Assembly (NCBI GenBank): GCA_944322095.1
Contig: CALUNU010000005.1
Span: 62,001 to 126,000 of the forward strand
From: an uncultured Alloprevotella sp.
Lineage (GTDB): Bacteria; Bacteroidota; Bacteroidia; Bacteroidales; Bacteroidaceae
Direction of reading: 5' to 3'
Length of the DNA: 64,000 bases
Part shown: positions 16,952 through 25,713 of the stretch, one piece after another
Layout: each line of letters starts with the position of its first letter
Numbering within the stretch: position 1 is the first letter of the stretch
Notes under the pieces: generated by a model
Database searches by the model: none
The model's input: only the letters and a program-made list of their open reading frames with translations
Told to the model about the DNA's origin: nothing
Program-made: the position numbers and the translations under genes

Positions 16952-18526
16952 ATGACAAGCGAAGTAATCGTAGACGTCCAGCCTAAAGACATTTCCATCG
17001 CTCTTCTTGAAGACAAAAGACTGGTTGAATTCCAGCAAGAAGGGCGAGCTGAGCACTTTTCAGTGGGAAATATCTATTTGGCCAAGGTCAGAAAAATCAT
17101 GACCGGACTAAATGCCTGCTTCGTGAACGTCGGATACGAGAAAGATGCGTTTCTCCACTATCTTGACTTGGGAACGCACTTTAATACCGTAGAAAAATTC
17201 CTGCAACTTATTGGAGATGAAAAGAGAAAAAATCTTTCCATCTCAAAAGTTCCTGCCCAGCCCGAACTGGAAAAAGGAGGAAGCATACAGAACACTTTGA
17301 AAGTTGGCCAAGAGGTTTTGGTGCAAATAGTAAAAGAACCTATCTCTACCAAAGGACCTCGGCTTACCTGCGAATTATCATTTGCCGGCAGGTACCTGGT
17401 ACTTATTCCTTTTGGCGACAAGGTTTCTGTATCATCAAAGATCAAAAGCAACGCTGAACGCGCGCGTCTTAAACAGCTAATCCAAAGCATTAAGCCCAAA
17501 GGGTTCGGAGTTATCATCAGAACCGTCGCAGAAAACAAGCGCGTACCCGAACTTGACATGGAATTGGGCATTCTTCTCAAACGATGGGAAGATGCCGTAG
17601 CAAAAATCATGCATGCCAAGCAGGTCCCTACCCTTGCCTACGAAGAAACCAGCCGTGCCGTTGCCTTGCTCCGCGATCTTTTCAACCCTTCTTACGAAAA
17701 CATCTACGTAAACGACCAAACGGTCTACAATGAGATACATGACTACGTCAGCCTCATTGCTCCCGAGAGGAAACACATTGTCAAGCTCTACAAGGGTCAG
17801 GTACCTATCTTCGACAATTTCTCTGTTACCAAACAAATTAAAACTTCTTTCGGCCGCACTGTCACATACAAGCATGGCGCTTACATGATCATTGAGCATA
17901 CCGAAGCGCTCCACGTCGTCGACATAAACAGCGGCAACCGTTCCAAATCTTTGGAGGGGCAAGAAGTCAACGCCTTGGATGTTAATCTCGGCGCCGCGGA
18001 CGAACTGGCCCGCCAACTGCGCCTGAGAGACATGGGCGGTATTATTGTTGTTGACTTTATCGACATGAATCTGGCTGAAAACCGTCAGAAGCTTTACGAA
18101 CGGATGTGCCAGAACATGCAGAAGGACAGAGCCCGCCATAACATACTGCCACTTAGTAAGTTCGGGCTTATGCAAATTACGCGGCAGAGAGTTCGGCCGG
18201 CCATGGACGTCAACGTCGAGGAGGACTGCCCCACTTGTGGAGGTACGGGCCACATCAAATCGAGCATTCTCTTTACAGATACGCTTGAAAAGAAGATCGA
18301 CTTTCTTGTAAACAATTTAGGTATTCACAAATTCCGACTTCACGTACATCCTTTCGTTGCTGCTTACATCAACCAGGGCGTTATTTCCCTTAAGCACAAA
18401 TGGCAGCTTAAATATGGTTGGGGCATCAAGATTATTCCCAACCAAAAACTGGCTTTTCTCCAATACATTTTCTACAACTCGAAGGGAGAAGAGATTGACA
18501 TGAAAGAAGCAAACGAAATGAAATGA
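16952..18526 (+). CDS. rng: Ribonuclease G (RNase E/G family)
   Basis: 524-aa endoribonuclease for rRNA maturation and mRNA decay. An S1-like domain lies at about 35-130 (VGNIYLAKVRKIMTGLNACFVNVGYEKDAFLH). The catalytic core has the acidic site in GGIIVVDFIDM and the preceding VVDINSGNRS; the zinc-link CPTCGGTG is near 428. The length matches RNase G and there is no RNase E-type C-terminal scaffold. It starts at the only ATG before the conserved N-terminal EVIVDVQPKDISIALLED. A terminator at 18531-18567 follows. It probably shares a transcript with HU and the DUF1713 gene. Confidence 0.95.
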   Translation: MTSEVIVDVQPKDISIALLEDKRLVEFQQEGRAEHFSVGNIYLAKVRKIMTGLNACFVNVGYEKDAFLHYLDLGTHFNTVEKFLQLIGDEKRKNLSISKVPAQPELEKGGSIQNTLKVGQEVLVQIVKEPISTKGPRLTCELSFAGRYLVLIPFGDKVSVSSKIKSNAERARLKQLIQSIKPKGFGVIIRTVAENKRVPELDMELGILLKRWEDAVAKIMHAKQVPTLAYEETSRAVALLRDLFNPSYENIYVNDQTVYNEIHDYVSLIAPERKHIVKLYKGQVPIFDNFSVTKQIKTSFGRTVTYKHGAYMIIEHTEALHVVDINSGNRSKSLEGQEVNALDVNLGAADELARQLRLRDMGGIIVVDFIDMNLAENRQKLYERMCQNMQKDRARHNILPLSKFGLMQITRQRVRPAMDVNVEEDCPTCGGTGHIKSSILFTDTLEKKIDFLVNNLGIHKFRLHVHPFVAAYINQGVISLKHKWQLKYGWGIKIIPNQKLAFLQYIFYNSKGEEIDMKEANEMK

Positions 18527-18530
18527 AACG

Positions 18531-18567
18531 AAAGGGCCGCCGGGAGCAGAAAATCCGACGGCCCTTT
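18531..18567 (+). terminator. Terminator after rng
   Basis: A 9-bp stem (18531-18539 with 18559-18567) ends in a T-tract immediately after the rng stop. Confidence 0.8.
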
Positions 18568-18664
18568 TTGTATCCTTACTCTTCCCCATCAAAGCACTCG
18601 CCTTCTGCCAGCTATTTTGAGCTTTCACATTTGAGAAAATAAGAAGAAATGCTACCACATAAAA

Positions 18665-18697
18665 GGAGTGGGCCGACAATTTTTGTCGGCCCACTCC
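18665..18697 (-). terminator. Terminator of the rplM-rpsI-rpsB-tsf operon
   Basis: A perfect 15-bp stem (18665-18679 with 18683-18697) with a 3-base loop, followed by TTTT on the minus strand. It lies 27 bp past the tsf stop. Confidence 0.85.
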
Positions 18698-18724
18698 CCT
18701 ATTGTCCTATCAGAAATATTCTCT

Positions 18725-19549
18725 TTATTCTGCGCGCAGCGTGAAACGCTTGAAGGCAACCACCGTGCAGTCCTTGTCGGCCTGCTTCAGGTAGTCGGCA
18801 ACAGAAAGCTTGCTATCCTGGATAAATTCCTGGAACAAGAGGCACTGCTCCTTGTAGAATTTCTTCATACGTCCTTCGGCAATGCGCTCAATCATGTTCT
18901 CGGGCTTACCTTCCTCGCGGGCCTTGTCGGCAGCAATTTCAAATTCCTGCTTGCGAACCTGCTCGGGTACATCCTTTTCGTCCAGCGAAATAGGATTCAT
19001 GGCAGCTACCTGCATGGCCACGGCATGACCATACTGAGAATCAACAGCCTTGTTCAGAGCCACCATCGTGCAGAGCATATTCTTATTCTGGTGGTTGTAG
19101 CAGGAAATATTGTCGCTTTCGATCGTCAGATAACCGTCGAGCTCCATCTTTTCACCCGTGATACCGCTGCGATCCGTCACAGCGTCGGCCACCGTTCCGT
19201 TGCCCATCGGGAGAGCCTTCACCTCGTCAAGCGTCTTGCACTTGTTGGCAACGGCCAGATCCAGAATGTCCTGGGTCAACTTCACGAAATCGGCATTCTT
19301 GGCTACGAAGTCCGTCTCACATTTCAAGGCGATGATGGCACCGAAGCCGTTCTCGGCCTTGCACAGAACGCAACCTTCGGAAGCTTCGCGATCCGAACGT
19401 TTTGCAGCCACTGCCTGACCTTTCTTGCGGATGATCTCAATGGCAGCCTCCATGTCGTCGTTGGCTTCGGCCAGGGCTTTTTTGCAATCGCCCAAGCCGG
19501 CACCCGTCATGGCGCGCAGTTTCTTGATATCTTCAATGGTTACAGCCAT
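18725..19549 (-). CDS. tsf: Elongation factor Ts
   Basis: Guanine-nucleotide exchange factor for EF-Tu. It is 274 aa starting MAVTIEDIKKLRAMTGAGL, which aligns with the family; the open frame extends further upstream but that part overlaps the leader. The UBA-like N-terminus with TGAGLGDCKKAL and the core TDFVAKNADF segment are seen. It is the last gene of the ribosomal operon, 34 bp after rpsB, and ends in a strong terminator. Confidence 0.97.
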   Translation of the reverse strand: MAVTIEDIKKLRAMTGAGLGDCKKALAEANDDMEAAIEIIRKKGQAVAAKRSDREASEGCVLCKAENGFGAIIALKCETDFVAKNADFVKLTQDILDLAVANKCKTLDEVKALPMGNGTVADAVTDRSGITGEKMELDGYLTIESDNISCYNHQNKNMLCTMVALNKAVDSQYGHAVAMQVAAMNPISLDEKDVPEQVRKQEFEIAADKAREEGKPENMIERIAEGRMKKFYKEQCLLFQEFIQDSKLSVADYLKQADKDCTVVAFKRFTLRAE

Positions 19550-19583
19550 AATAATCGTTTTTGTATTTCTATGTATGGTTTGT

Positions 19584-20408
19584 TTAAGCTTCGGTCGTCG
19601 TGTTCTCCGTCTCGGCTGCCGGTTCGGCAGGAGCATTTTCTACGCGGGCCTTGGCCGAACGCTTGCGGGCAGGCTTACCCTCAGCGCCTTCGCCGGCTGC
19701 TTCGGCATCCACCTTTTCAGCCTTGCGCTCTTCCAGTCCTTCGGCGATTGCAGCGCAGCAAGCATCCATGATCACCTCGATGCTCTTGTTGGAATCGTCG
19801 TTAGCAGGGATGGCATAGTCGACAGCATTCGGGTCGGCGTTCGTATCCACCATTGCAAATACGGGGATGCCCAGACGATGAGCCTCTTTCACGGCGATGT
19901 GCTCCTTGCAGATGTCCACGATAAAGAGTGCGGCGGGCAGGCGGGTCAGATCGGCGATAGAGCCCAGGTTCTTTTCCAGCTTCTCGCGCTGACGGGAAAT
20001 CTGCAGGATTTCGCGCTTCGACAGGTTGGCAAACGTACCGTCGTTGGTAAGTTTGTCGATATTGGCCATTTTCTTGACTGCCTTGCGGATTGTCGGGAAG
20101 TTGGTCAGCATACCGCCCGGCCAGCGTTCCGTAACGTAAGGCATATTCAGCGCAGCGGCTTTCTCAGCCACGATTTGCTTAGCTTGTTTTTTAGTAGCAA
20201 CAAAGAGGATACGCTTACCCGATTTTGCAATCTGCTTCATAGCCTCTGCGGCTTCATCGATTTTGGCAACCGTCTTGTGCAGATCGATGATGTGGATGCC
20301 GTTGCGCTCCATGAAGATATAGGGAGCCATGGCGGGGTTCCATTTGCGTTTCAGGTGACCGAAGTGGCAACCTGCCTCTAACAAAGTCTCAAAATTGGTT
20401 CTTGACAT
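19584..20408 (-). CDS. rpsB: 30S ribosomal protein S2
   Basis: 274-aa S2 with the typical N-terminus (LLEAGCHFGHLKRKWNPAMAPYIF), the FVATKKQAKQIV segment, the ERWPGGMLTNF motif and GIPVFAMVDTNADP. A low-complexity Ala/Glu/Lys tail (about 228-274) extends past the S2 core, as in other Bacteroidales. It lies between rpsI and tsf on the same strand. A 155-bp gap upstream holds small hairpins but no exact -7 element. Confidence 0.97.
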   Translation of the reverse strand: MSRTNFETLLEAGCHFGHLKRKWNPAMAPYIFMERNGIHIIDLHKTVAKIDEAAEAMKQIAKSGKRILFVATKKQAKQIVAEKAAALNMPYVTERWPGGMLTNFPTIRKAVKKMANIDKLTNDGTFANLSKREILQISRQREKLEKNLGSIADLTRLPAALFIVDICKEHIAVKEAHRLGIPVFAMVDTNADPNAVDYAIPANDDSNKSIEVIMDACCAAIAEGLEERKAEKVDAEAAGEGAEGKPARKRSAKARVENAPAEPAAETENTTTEA

Positions 20409-20563
20409 TTCTTTTTGATGTTAATCGTTTACTTTCTTTTTTAGTTGCGGAGCTTTATGCTCCTTTTCTCAACCAGCCACCGGGTAGTTCCGTTTGCAGT
20501 TCGGGCGGAAGTCCCGGCAGTTTAGATACTAAACGTAATTTCCAGCAGTAAAACGGCCGAATA

Positions 20564-20950
20564 TTAACGTTTACTGAACTGGAAGCGACGACGAGCTTTG
20601 GGACGTCCCGGTTTCTTACGTTCAACAACGCGCGAATCGCGGGTGATGAAGCCTGCATCGCGAAGGGCTTTCTTGTCGTCGGCATTGATCTTCACCAACG
20701 CACGGGCAATGGCCAGACGAAGAGCCTGCGACTGTCCCGTAAAACCGCCACCCTGGATGTTGGCCTTGATGTCATACTTTTCGGCCACGTCCAGCAGGTT
20801 CAAAGGCTGTTTTACAACGAACTGTAAAATGGAAGAAGGGAAGTAATCGGCCAGTTCCCTCTTATTAATCGTGATTTTGCCGGTTCCCTCGGCCAGATAA
20901 ACCCGGGCAACGGCACTTTTACGACGGCCTAATGCATTTATCATTTCCAT
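20564..20950 (-). CDS. rpsI: 30S ribosomal protein S9
   Basis: 128-aa S9 beginning MEMINALGRRKSAVARVYL and ending in the conserved basic tail KKPGRPKARRRFQFSKR that reaches the P-site tRNA. GGGFTGQSQALRLAIARAL is the conserved middle. It lies 11 bp after rplM, the universal L13-S9 pair. Confidence 0.98.
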   Translation of the reverse strand: MEMINALGRRKSAVARVYLAEGTGKITINKRELADYFPSSILQFVVKQPLNLLDVAEKYDIKANIQGGGFTGQSQALRLAIARALVKINADDKKALRDAGFITRDSRVVERKKPGRPKARRRFQFSKR

Positions 20951-20961
20951 TACTGCTTTCT

Positions 20962-21423
20962 TTATTTATAAAGGTTGATATCAATAGCTTTCGGGGTCTG
21001 AGCCTCATGCTTGTGCTCGCTGCCTGCATAGACATACATATTGCCCAGCAGCTTGGCACCCAGGCGGTTCTTGGGCAGCATGCCCTTTACTACGCGACGG
21101 AACAGACGGTCGGCACCATTGGGCTTGGCCATGATGCTGGCAGGCGTATGCTCGCGCTGGCCGCCGGGATATCCCGTGTACGTATAATAAATACGGTCGG
21201 TCCATTTTTTACCCGTCAGCTTCACCTTGTCGGCATTGATGATGATAACGTTGTCACCGCAGTCTACGTGAGGCGTATAGTTGGGCTTATACTTGCCACG
21301 CAGCAGCTTGGCGACTTTCGAGCAAAGACGACCCAGAACCTGGTCGGTCGCATCAACGACAACCCATTCCTTTTCGGCGGTCGCTTTGTTAGCAGAAATG
21401 GTCTTGTAACTTAAAGTGTCCAC
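20962..21423 (-). CDS. rplM: 50S ribosomal protein L13
   Basis: 153-aa L13. WVVVDATDQVLGRLCSKVAKLLRGK and the later VKGMLPKNRLG segment identify it. First gene of the rplM-rpsI-rpsB-tsf operon. It is preceded by a leader of about 130 nt from an exact -7 promoter at 21560-21567, long enough to hold an autoregulatory structure. Confidence 0.98.
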   Translation of the reverse strand: MDTLSYKTISANKATAEKEWVVVDATDQVLGRLCSKVAKLLRGKYKPNYTPHVDCGDNVIIINADKVKLTGKKWTDRIYYTYTGYPGGQREHTPASIMAKPNGADRLFRRVVKGMLPKNRLGAKLLGNMYVYAGSEHKHEAQTPKAIDINLYK

Positions 21424-21553
21424 TCTTGTTTGACTTTTTAAAATTTTACTACTAAAAAACTTTTTCTTTGCGATTCACTAACCATCTCCCCGGGCCAACG
21501 GGAAAGACTATTAACACGCAGACGCAGGCCCAAAGGCCCACTTGATAATAATC
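21424..21553 (-). promoter_or_regulatory. rplM leader, candidate ribosomal-protein autoregulatory RNA
   Basis: About 130 nt lie between the predicted transcription start and the rplM ATG. On the minus strand it contains GGCC...GGCC hairpin-forming sequence near 21526-21540, then an AT-rich part before the start codon. Leader elements upstream of L13 have been reported in Bacteroidia; I recall this but have not checked that this sequence matches one. Confidence 0.45.
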
Positions 21554-21559
21554 GGCGTG

Positions 21560-21567
21560 CAAAAGTA
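21560..21567 (-). promoter_or_regulatory. -7 promoter element of the rplM operon
   Basis: TACTTTTG on the minus strand, exact TAnnTTTG. Confidence 0.65.
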
Positions 21568-21652
21568 CTAAAATTCATTGGAATGGCAAGGTTTCCCCCG
21601 TTGTTTTTCTTTTCTTCCCTGCATATCAGTCTGCTGTGTGAAGAAAGCATAA

Positions 21653-21696
21653 AACAAAGCGTGGCCACCGCTCGCTTGCGGTAGCCACGCTTTGTT
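21653..21696 (-). terminator. Terminator of the nadC-C69 dipeptidase unit
   Basis: A 19-bp stem with one mismatch (21653-21671 with 21678-21696) ends in TTTTATG on the minus strand, 4 bp after the dipeptidase stop. Confidence 0.85.
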
Positions 21697-21699
21697 GGT

Positions 21700-23382
21700 T
21701 CAGGGCATGAGATATTTTTCTCCTGTGTCCTTGATGATGGCACGCTTGAAGCGCTCGTCAAATCCCGGCCGTTCGGGCGGCGTGCCCAGTCCGTCGGGCG
21801 TGCGCGTAAAGCAGCCGGCCCGCTCGGGCTTAACGGCCTGGTCGTTATACTTCACGATGAGATATTCGCCCAGTTTTTTCCAGGCGGCCAGCATCGTGTC
21901 GGCACAGGCTGCGGCGTAGCTGTCGAGATAGCGCACGGCGCCGGCCGGGTCTTGCTCGTAAAGGGCCAGCGCACGGTCTTCCGCAGGTTTCTGCGAGGCA
22001 AGGAACTGCTGTTCCAGCCGGTCGCGCTCGGCTTCGACGCTCGGAAAGAGCTGCGAATAGCGCGGATAGGTCATATTGGCCACCCAGTTGCACACCCAAA
22101 AGGCCGAACGCCAGGAAAACGTCACTTCGTCGGCCGTCGGGTCGTTGTAGCATTCGGGCACGGCCGTGCCGCCACAATATACGGGCGTATAGGCCACCAT
22201 GTTGGGGTCGTCGTTGCCAAACCACAGCACGCCGCCCACGGCGTCGGGCAGCCAGGAGCGCACCTGTGCCACCACCGTGAAGCCCGTCTGTTGCGTCGAG
22301 ATGGGGCGCTCGTTGAAATAGGTTTTCCCCTCGTATTCCCACGTCAGGGGCGTCGGGCGGTAGGGTGCCGAATAGGGGCCGGCTCCGGCGTCGGCGGTGA
22401 TGTCGAAGGGCGTGCCCTCGAAATGGTCGCGGTTGCTCACCATCACGTCGTGCAGCGAGAGCGGACGCTTGGGCTTGAAGTAGAGCGGCATGGGTTCTGC
22501 CTTTCCGATGTGGCGCCCCGAGGCATAGTCGACATATCGGTCCATGCCGTCCACCCATTTGTTGAAGAAGCTCCACACGCGGGCCTCGCAGAAACGAATG
22601 GCCGAGAAGTCGGCCGGCGCATAGGCCTGCGAAAAGGAAAATTCCTCGTCGCGGCCGTCAAAGTATCCCTTCTTGCGGGCAAACGAAATGACGTCCTTGG
22701 CATACATCACGTTGTCCGTGTCTTTTCGGTCGAAGCGGTGGATGCGGCTTTGGTTGGCATGCGCGGCTATGCAGTCGTCGGGTATGCGCACGGCCACCCA
22801 GACGGCCCCTTTCTCGCTGCTTCCTTTCCCAATCATTTCCAAAATCCACACTTCCTCAGGGTCGGCAATCGAGAAGCTCTCGCCGCTGCTTGCGTAGCCG
22901 TATTGCTGCACGAGCGAGGTCATCACGCCGATGGCCTCGCGGGCCGTCTTGGAGCGTTGCAGGGCTATGGCCATGAGGCTCACGTAGTCGATGGTGCCGT
23001 TGGGGTCCACCAGTTCGGCGCGGCCGCCAAACGTCGTTTCGGTGATGGCCACCTGGTGCTCGTTGATGTGACCCATCACGGCATAGGTGACGGGGGCTTC
23101 GGGTATTTCGCCCAGATAGTGGTTGGTGTCGCCGTCCACGATGCGGCGCATGGTCCCCTTCGCATGCTTGCCGGCCGGGAGGTAGCGCAGGCGGCCGAAC
23201 ATGCCATAATCGTCGGCGTTATAGGTGATGAAGGCCGAGCCGTCGGCCGAGGCTTTCCGCCCCACGAGAAAACTCGTACAGGCCTCACCGCCCGCTGCCA
23301 CACCCATAAACAGCGCCAGCGCGGCGGCGGCACACCGCATGCCCCGCCGTGTTTTCGTCGGTTTCTTGTTCATTGCTTTCAC
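21700..23382 (-). CDS. Secreted C69-family dipeptidase (PepD-like)
   Basis: 560-aa Ntn-hydrolase. After an N-terminal signal peptide (about 14-33) the catalytic nucleophile Cys35 occurs in GEACTSFLVGRKASADGS, as expected for peptidase C69, where signal cleavage exposes the Cys. NADDYGMFGRL, GHINEHQVAITETTFGGR and SFSIADPEEVWILEMIG are conserved family blocks. Likely a periplasmic or outer-surface peptidase. A second ATG three codons in is possible. It starts 8 bp downstream of nadC, so it is co-transcribed with NAD synthesis for no obvious reason. The substrate is unknown. Confidence 0.93.
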   Translation of the reverse strand: MKAMNKKPTKTRRGMRCAAAALALFMGVAAGGEACTSFLVGRKASADGSAFITYNADDYGMFGRLRYLPAGKHAKGTMRRIVDGDTNHYLGEIPEAPVTYAVMGHINEHQVAITETTFGGRAELVDPNGTIDYVSLMAIALQRSKTAREAIGVMTSLVQQYGYASSGESFSIADPEEVWILEMIGKGSSEKGAVWVAVRIPDDCIAAHANQSRIHRFDRKDTDNVMYAKDVISFARKKGYFDGRDEEFSFSQAYAPADFSAIRFCEARVWSFFNKWVDGMDRYVDYASGRHIGKAEPMPLYFKPKRPLSLHDVMVSNRDHFEGTPFDITADAGAGPYSAPYRPTPLTWEYEGKTYFNERPISTQQTGFTVVAQVRSWLPDAVGGVLWFGNDDPNMVAYTPVYCGGTAVPECYNDPTADEVTFSWRSAFWVCNWVANMTYPRYSQLFPSVEAERDRLEQQFLASQKPAEDRALALYEQDPAGAVRYLDSYAAACADTMLAAWKKLGEYLIVKYNDQAVKPERAGCFTRTPDGLGTPPERPGFDERFKRAIIKDTGEKYLMP

Positions 23383-23389
23383 GGGTTTG

Positions 23390-24238
23390 TCAGCAGGCTT
23401 TAAACGACATGTCGAGCCCTTTCACCGAATGGGTCAGCGCGCCGACCGAAACAAAGTCGACGCCACACTCGGCATAATCGCGTATGGTGTCGAGCGTAAT
23501 GCCCCCGCTCGACTCCGTTTCCATCCGTCCTCCTATCATCTCGACGGCTTTGCGCGTGTCGGCCACGCTAAAGTTGTCGAACATGATGCGGTCTGCCCCG
23601 CCGTGTTCAAGCACCTGGCGTATTTCGTCGAACGAGCGGACTTCTATTTCCACTTTCAGGTGCAGGCCCTTTTCCTGCTGGTAGGTTCGGCAACGATCCA
23701 GGGCGTTGGCAATGCCTCCGGCAAAGTCGACGTGGTTGTCTTTCAGCAATATCATGTCGAACAGGCCGATGCGGTGGTTCATGCCGCCGCCGATTTTTAC
23801 GGCCTCTTTTTCCAGCATGCGCATGCCGGGCGTTGTTTTGCGCGTGTCGAGCACGTGGGTGCGGGTGCCTTCGAGCCGCGCCACGTAGGTGGCCGTCATC
23901 GTGGCTATGCCGCTCATGCGCTGCATGACGTTGAGCATGAGGCGCTCCGTTTGCAGCAGGCTGCGCACGCGGCCCGTCACCACCATGGGCACATCGCCCG
24001 GCTCGACGCGGGCGCCGTCCTCCATAAACACTTCCACCTTCAGCTCGGGGTCGAAACGGTGGAAGATAATCTGGGCTATGCGGATGCCGGCCAGCACGCC
24101 TGCTTCCTTAATCAGCAGTTTCGACTTGCCCATGGCATCGGCCGGGATGCAGCAAAGGGTGGTGTGGTCGCCGTCGCCGATGTCCTCCGAAAAAGCGAGG
24201 TCAATCAGCCGGTCGTTCAGTTCGTCTACGCTATACAT
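23390..24238 (-). CDS. nadC: Nicotinate-nucleotide pyrophosphorylase (quinolinate phosphoribosyltransferase)
   Basis: Converts quinolinate and PRPP to nicotinate mononucleotide. It is 282 aa starting MYSVDELNDRLIDLAFSEDI; the -7 promoter at 24277-24284 lies inside the longer open frame and confirms this start. Conserved: EDIGDGDHTT, the RKTTPGMR substrate loop, KIGGGMNHRIGLFDMILLKDNH, and the C-terminal ESSGGITLDTI and SVGALTHS. First gene of a two-gene unit with the C69 dipeptidase. PRPP synthetase (prs) and nadE lie elsewhere in the window. Confidence 0.97.
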   Translation of the reverse strand: MYSVDELNDRLIDLAFSEDIGDGDHTTLCCIPADAMGKSKLLIKEAGVLAGIRIAQIIFHRFDPELKVEVFMEDGARVEPGDVPMVVTGRVRSLLQTERLMLNVMQRMSGIATMTATYVARLEGTRTHVLDTRKTTPGMRMLEKEAVKIGGGMNHRIGLFDMILLKDNHVDFAGGIANALDRCRTYQQEKGLHLKVEIEVRSFDEIRQVLEHGGADRIMFDNFSVADTRKAVEMIGGRMETESSGGITLDTIRDYAECGVDFVSVGALTHSVKGLDMSFKAC

Positions 24239-24276
24239 AAGCTTTCTTTTGTTGTAAAGTTCGTAAAATATAAGCA

Positions 24277-24284
24277 CAAAAGTA
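24277..24284 (-). promoter_or_regulatory. -7 promoter element of nadC
   Basis: TACTTTTG on the minus strand, exact consensus, about 38 bp upstream of the nadC ATG. Confidence 0.65.
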
Positions 24285-24481
24285 AGCGTTTCCTTTCAAT
24301 TAAGCGCTCTTCTCCCTCCGTTTTTCGCCGCCCCGCGTTCCGTTCCGCCATCCGCCCGTTGCCGTTGCGGCCCGCACGCGCGCGCCTTGCCCTTTGCAGC
24401 CTGCACCGTCGGGCAGCTCAGCAAACGTGCGGCTTTTGCCGTATGCCACCACGTTTTTGCCGATATTTCAGGCATTATATA

Positions 24482-24489
24482 TAAATTTG
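24482..24489 (+). promoter_or_regulatory. -7 promoter element of the HisC-like gene
   Basis: TAAATTTG with TTTG at 24456-24459 as the -33 partner. The ATG is about 143 bp downstream, so the leader is long. Confidence 0.55.
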
Positions 24490-24631
24490 CATAGCCGACG
24501 CAGGGGGCGCCCTTCGCTGCCGGCCCGCTAACCGCGGGAGACGGCTGCCTGTATGCGCCACAAGCCGGCAAAACGGAGGCAACGGCCATGTGCGCGTGCA
24601 CCACCGCCGCCCCACCCCGATCTGTTCACGC

Positions 24632-25702
24632 ATGAAGAAGCTTGAAGAACTCATCCGCCCCAACGTCAGGGCCCTGCTCACCCGGCTGCCCGCCTCGCCC
24701 GAAACGCAACGGCCTGAGGGCGTCATCAGCCTCGACCGGAACGAAAGCCCCTACAACGCGCCCCACAACCGCTACCCGGCCGCGGAGCGCCGCGAACTGC
24801 TGGCCGAAGCTTCGCTGGCCACGGGCATCCGCCCCGAGTGCATCTTTGCCGGCAGTGGAGCTTGGGACATTTTCGACCTGCTGCTGCGCACATTCTGCCG
24901 CCCCGGAACGGACAATGTCATCGCGCCGACGCCCGTTTCGGAAGGCTTTGCCCGCTTGGCGGCTCTCAACGACGTGGCCTATCGCTCCGTTCCCCTCGGC
25001 CCGCGGTTTGAGTTGCAGGCCGACCGCCTGCTCGAAGCTGCCGACGAGCGCTCGAAAATCATTTTTATCTGCTCGCCGAACAACCCGACGGGCAACTTGG
25101 CCGACGCCGAAGAAATTGTCCGCACGGCCGATGCCTTTCCGGGACTTGTCGTGGTGGACGAAACGTACTTGGCCTTCTCCTCCGCCCCTTCGCTGCGCCG
25201 GCAGCCGTCGGCCCACCCCAACCTCATCGTCGTTTCGTCCATGTCGCAGGCATGGGCTTCGGCAGGGCTGCGCGTGGCCTTGGCCTTTGCCCGCCCCGAG
25301 ACGGTGGCTCTGCTCGACCGCGTGCGCCCTCCCCACAACATCAGTGCGCCCTCGCTGCGCCTGGCCCGCGAGACGTTGCGCCGCAATTACAGCATCTTCA
25401 AATGGAACAGCCTCGTGGCCGACGAGCGCCGCAAGGTGATGGCAGCCTTTACGCAGCTGCCGTTCTGCACCTGCGTGTATCCGTCGGAAGCCAACTTTTT
25501 TCTGGCCCGGCTGAAGGGGGCAAAGCGCATTTACCGCTATCTGGCGGCCCACGGCATTGCCGTTAAGGACTGCTCCGCATACGACGGCTGCGCCGACTGT
25601 CTGCGCATCGGCATCGCGCTGCCCCACGAAAACACGGCCCTGCTGAGCGCCATGAGAAAGTACGACCCCGAAACGGAGGAAGAAGACCCCCGGCTCCCCT
25701 AA
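24632..25702 (+). CDS. HisC-like class I/II aminotransferase fold protein lacking the PLP lysine
   Basis: 356 aa, the length of histidinol-phosphate aminotransferase. Start at 24632 (MKKLEELIRPNVRALL), which aligns with Bacteroidota HisC. Family features kept: RNESPY and NRYP near the N-terminus, SPNNPTG, DETYLAF, the Arg in ASAGLRVA and the C-terminal Arg in LRIGIALPHEN. The Schiff-base motif is altered: the usual S-x-S-K-A-F is SSMSQAWASAG, so Gln206 (codon 25247-25249) replaces the lysine. Normal transamination should be impossible. The gene is not among his genes and has its own promoter. It is either a decayed paralogue or a protein with another role; the frame is intact, which favours selection. 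Confidence 0.85.
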   Translation: MKKLEELIRPNVRALLTRLPASPETQRPEGVISLDRNESPYNAPHNRYPAAERRELLAEASLATGIRPECIFAGSGAWDIFDLLLRTFCRPGTDNVIAPTPVSEGFARLAALNDVAYRSVPLGPRFELQADRLLEAADERSKIIFICSPNNPTGNLADAEEIVRTADAFPGLVVVDETYLAFSSAPSLRRQPSAHPNLIVVSSMSQAWASAGLRVALAFARPETVALLDRVRPPHNISAPSLRLARETLRRNYSIFKWNSLVADERRKVMAAFTQLPFCTCVYPSEANFFLARLKGAKRIYRYLAAHGIAVKDCSAYDGCADCLRIGIALPHENTALLSAMRKYDPETEEEDPRLP

Positions 25703-25713
25703 CCCCGAACAAC

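Larger units (their letters stand above)
24239..24631. other. Divergent intergenic region between nadC and the HisC-like gene
   Basis: 393 bases. Left: the nadC promoter. Right: a rightward promoter with TTTG at 24456-24459 and an exact -7 TAAATTTG at 24482-24489 (22-bp spacer). That gives the HisC-like gene a GC-rich leader of about 140 nt. No believable coding frame is seen inside. Confidence 0.55.
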
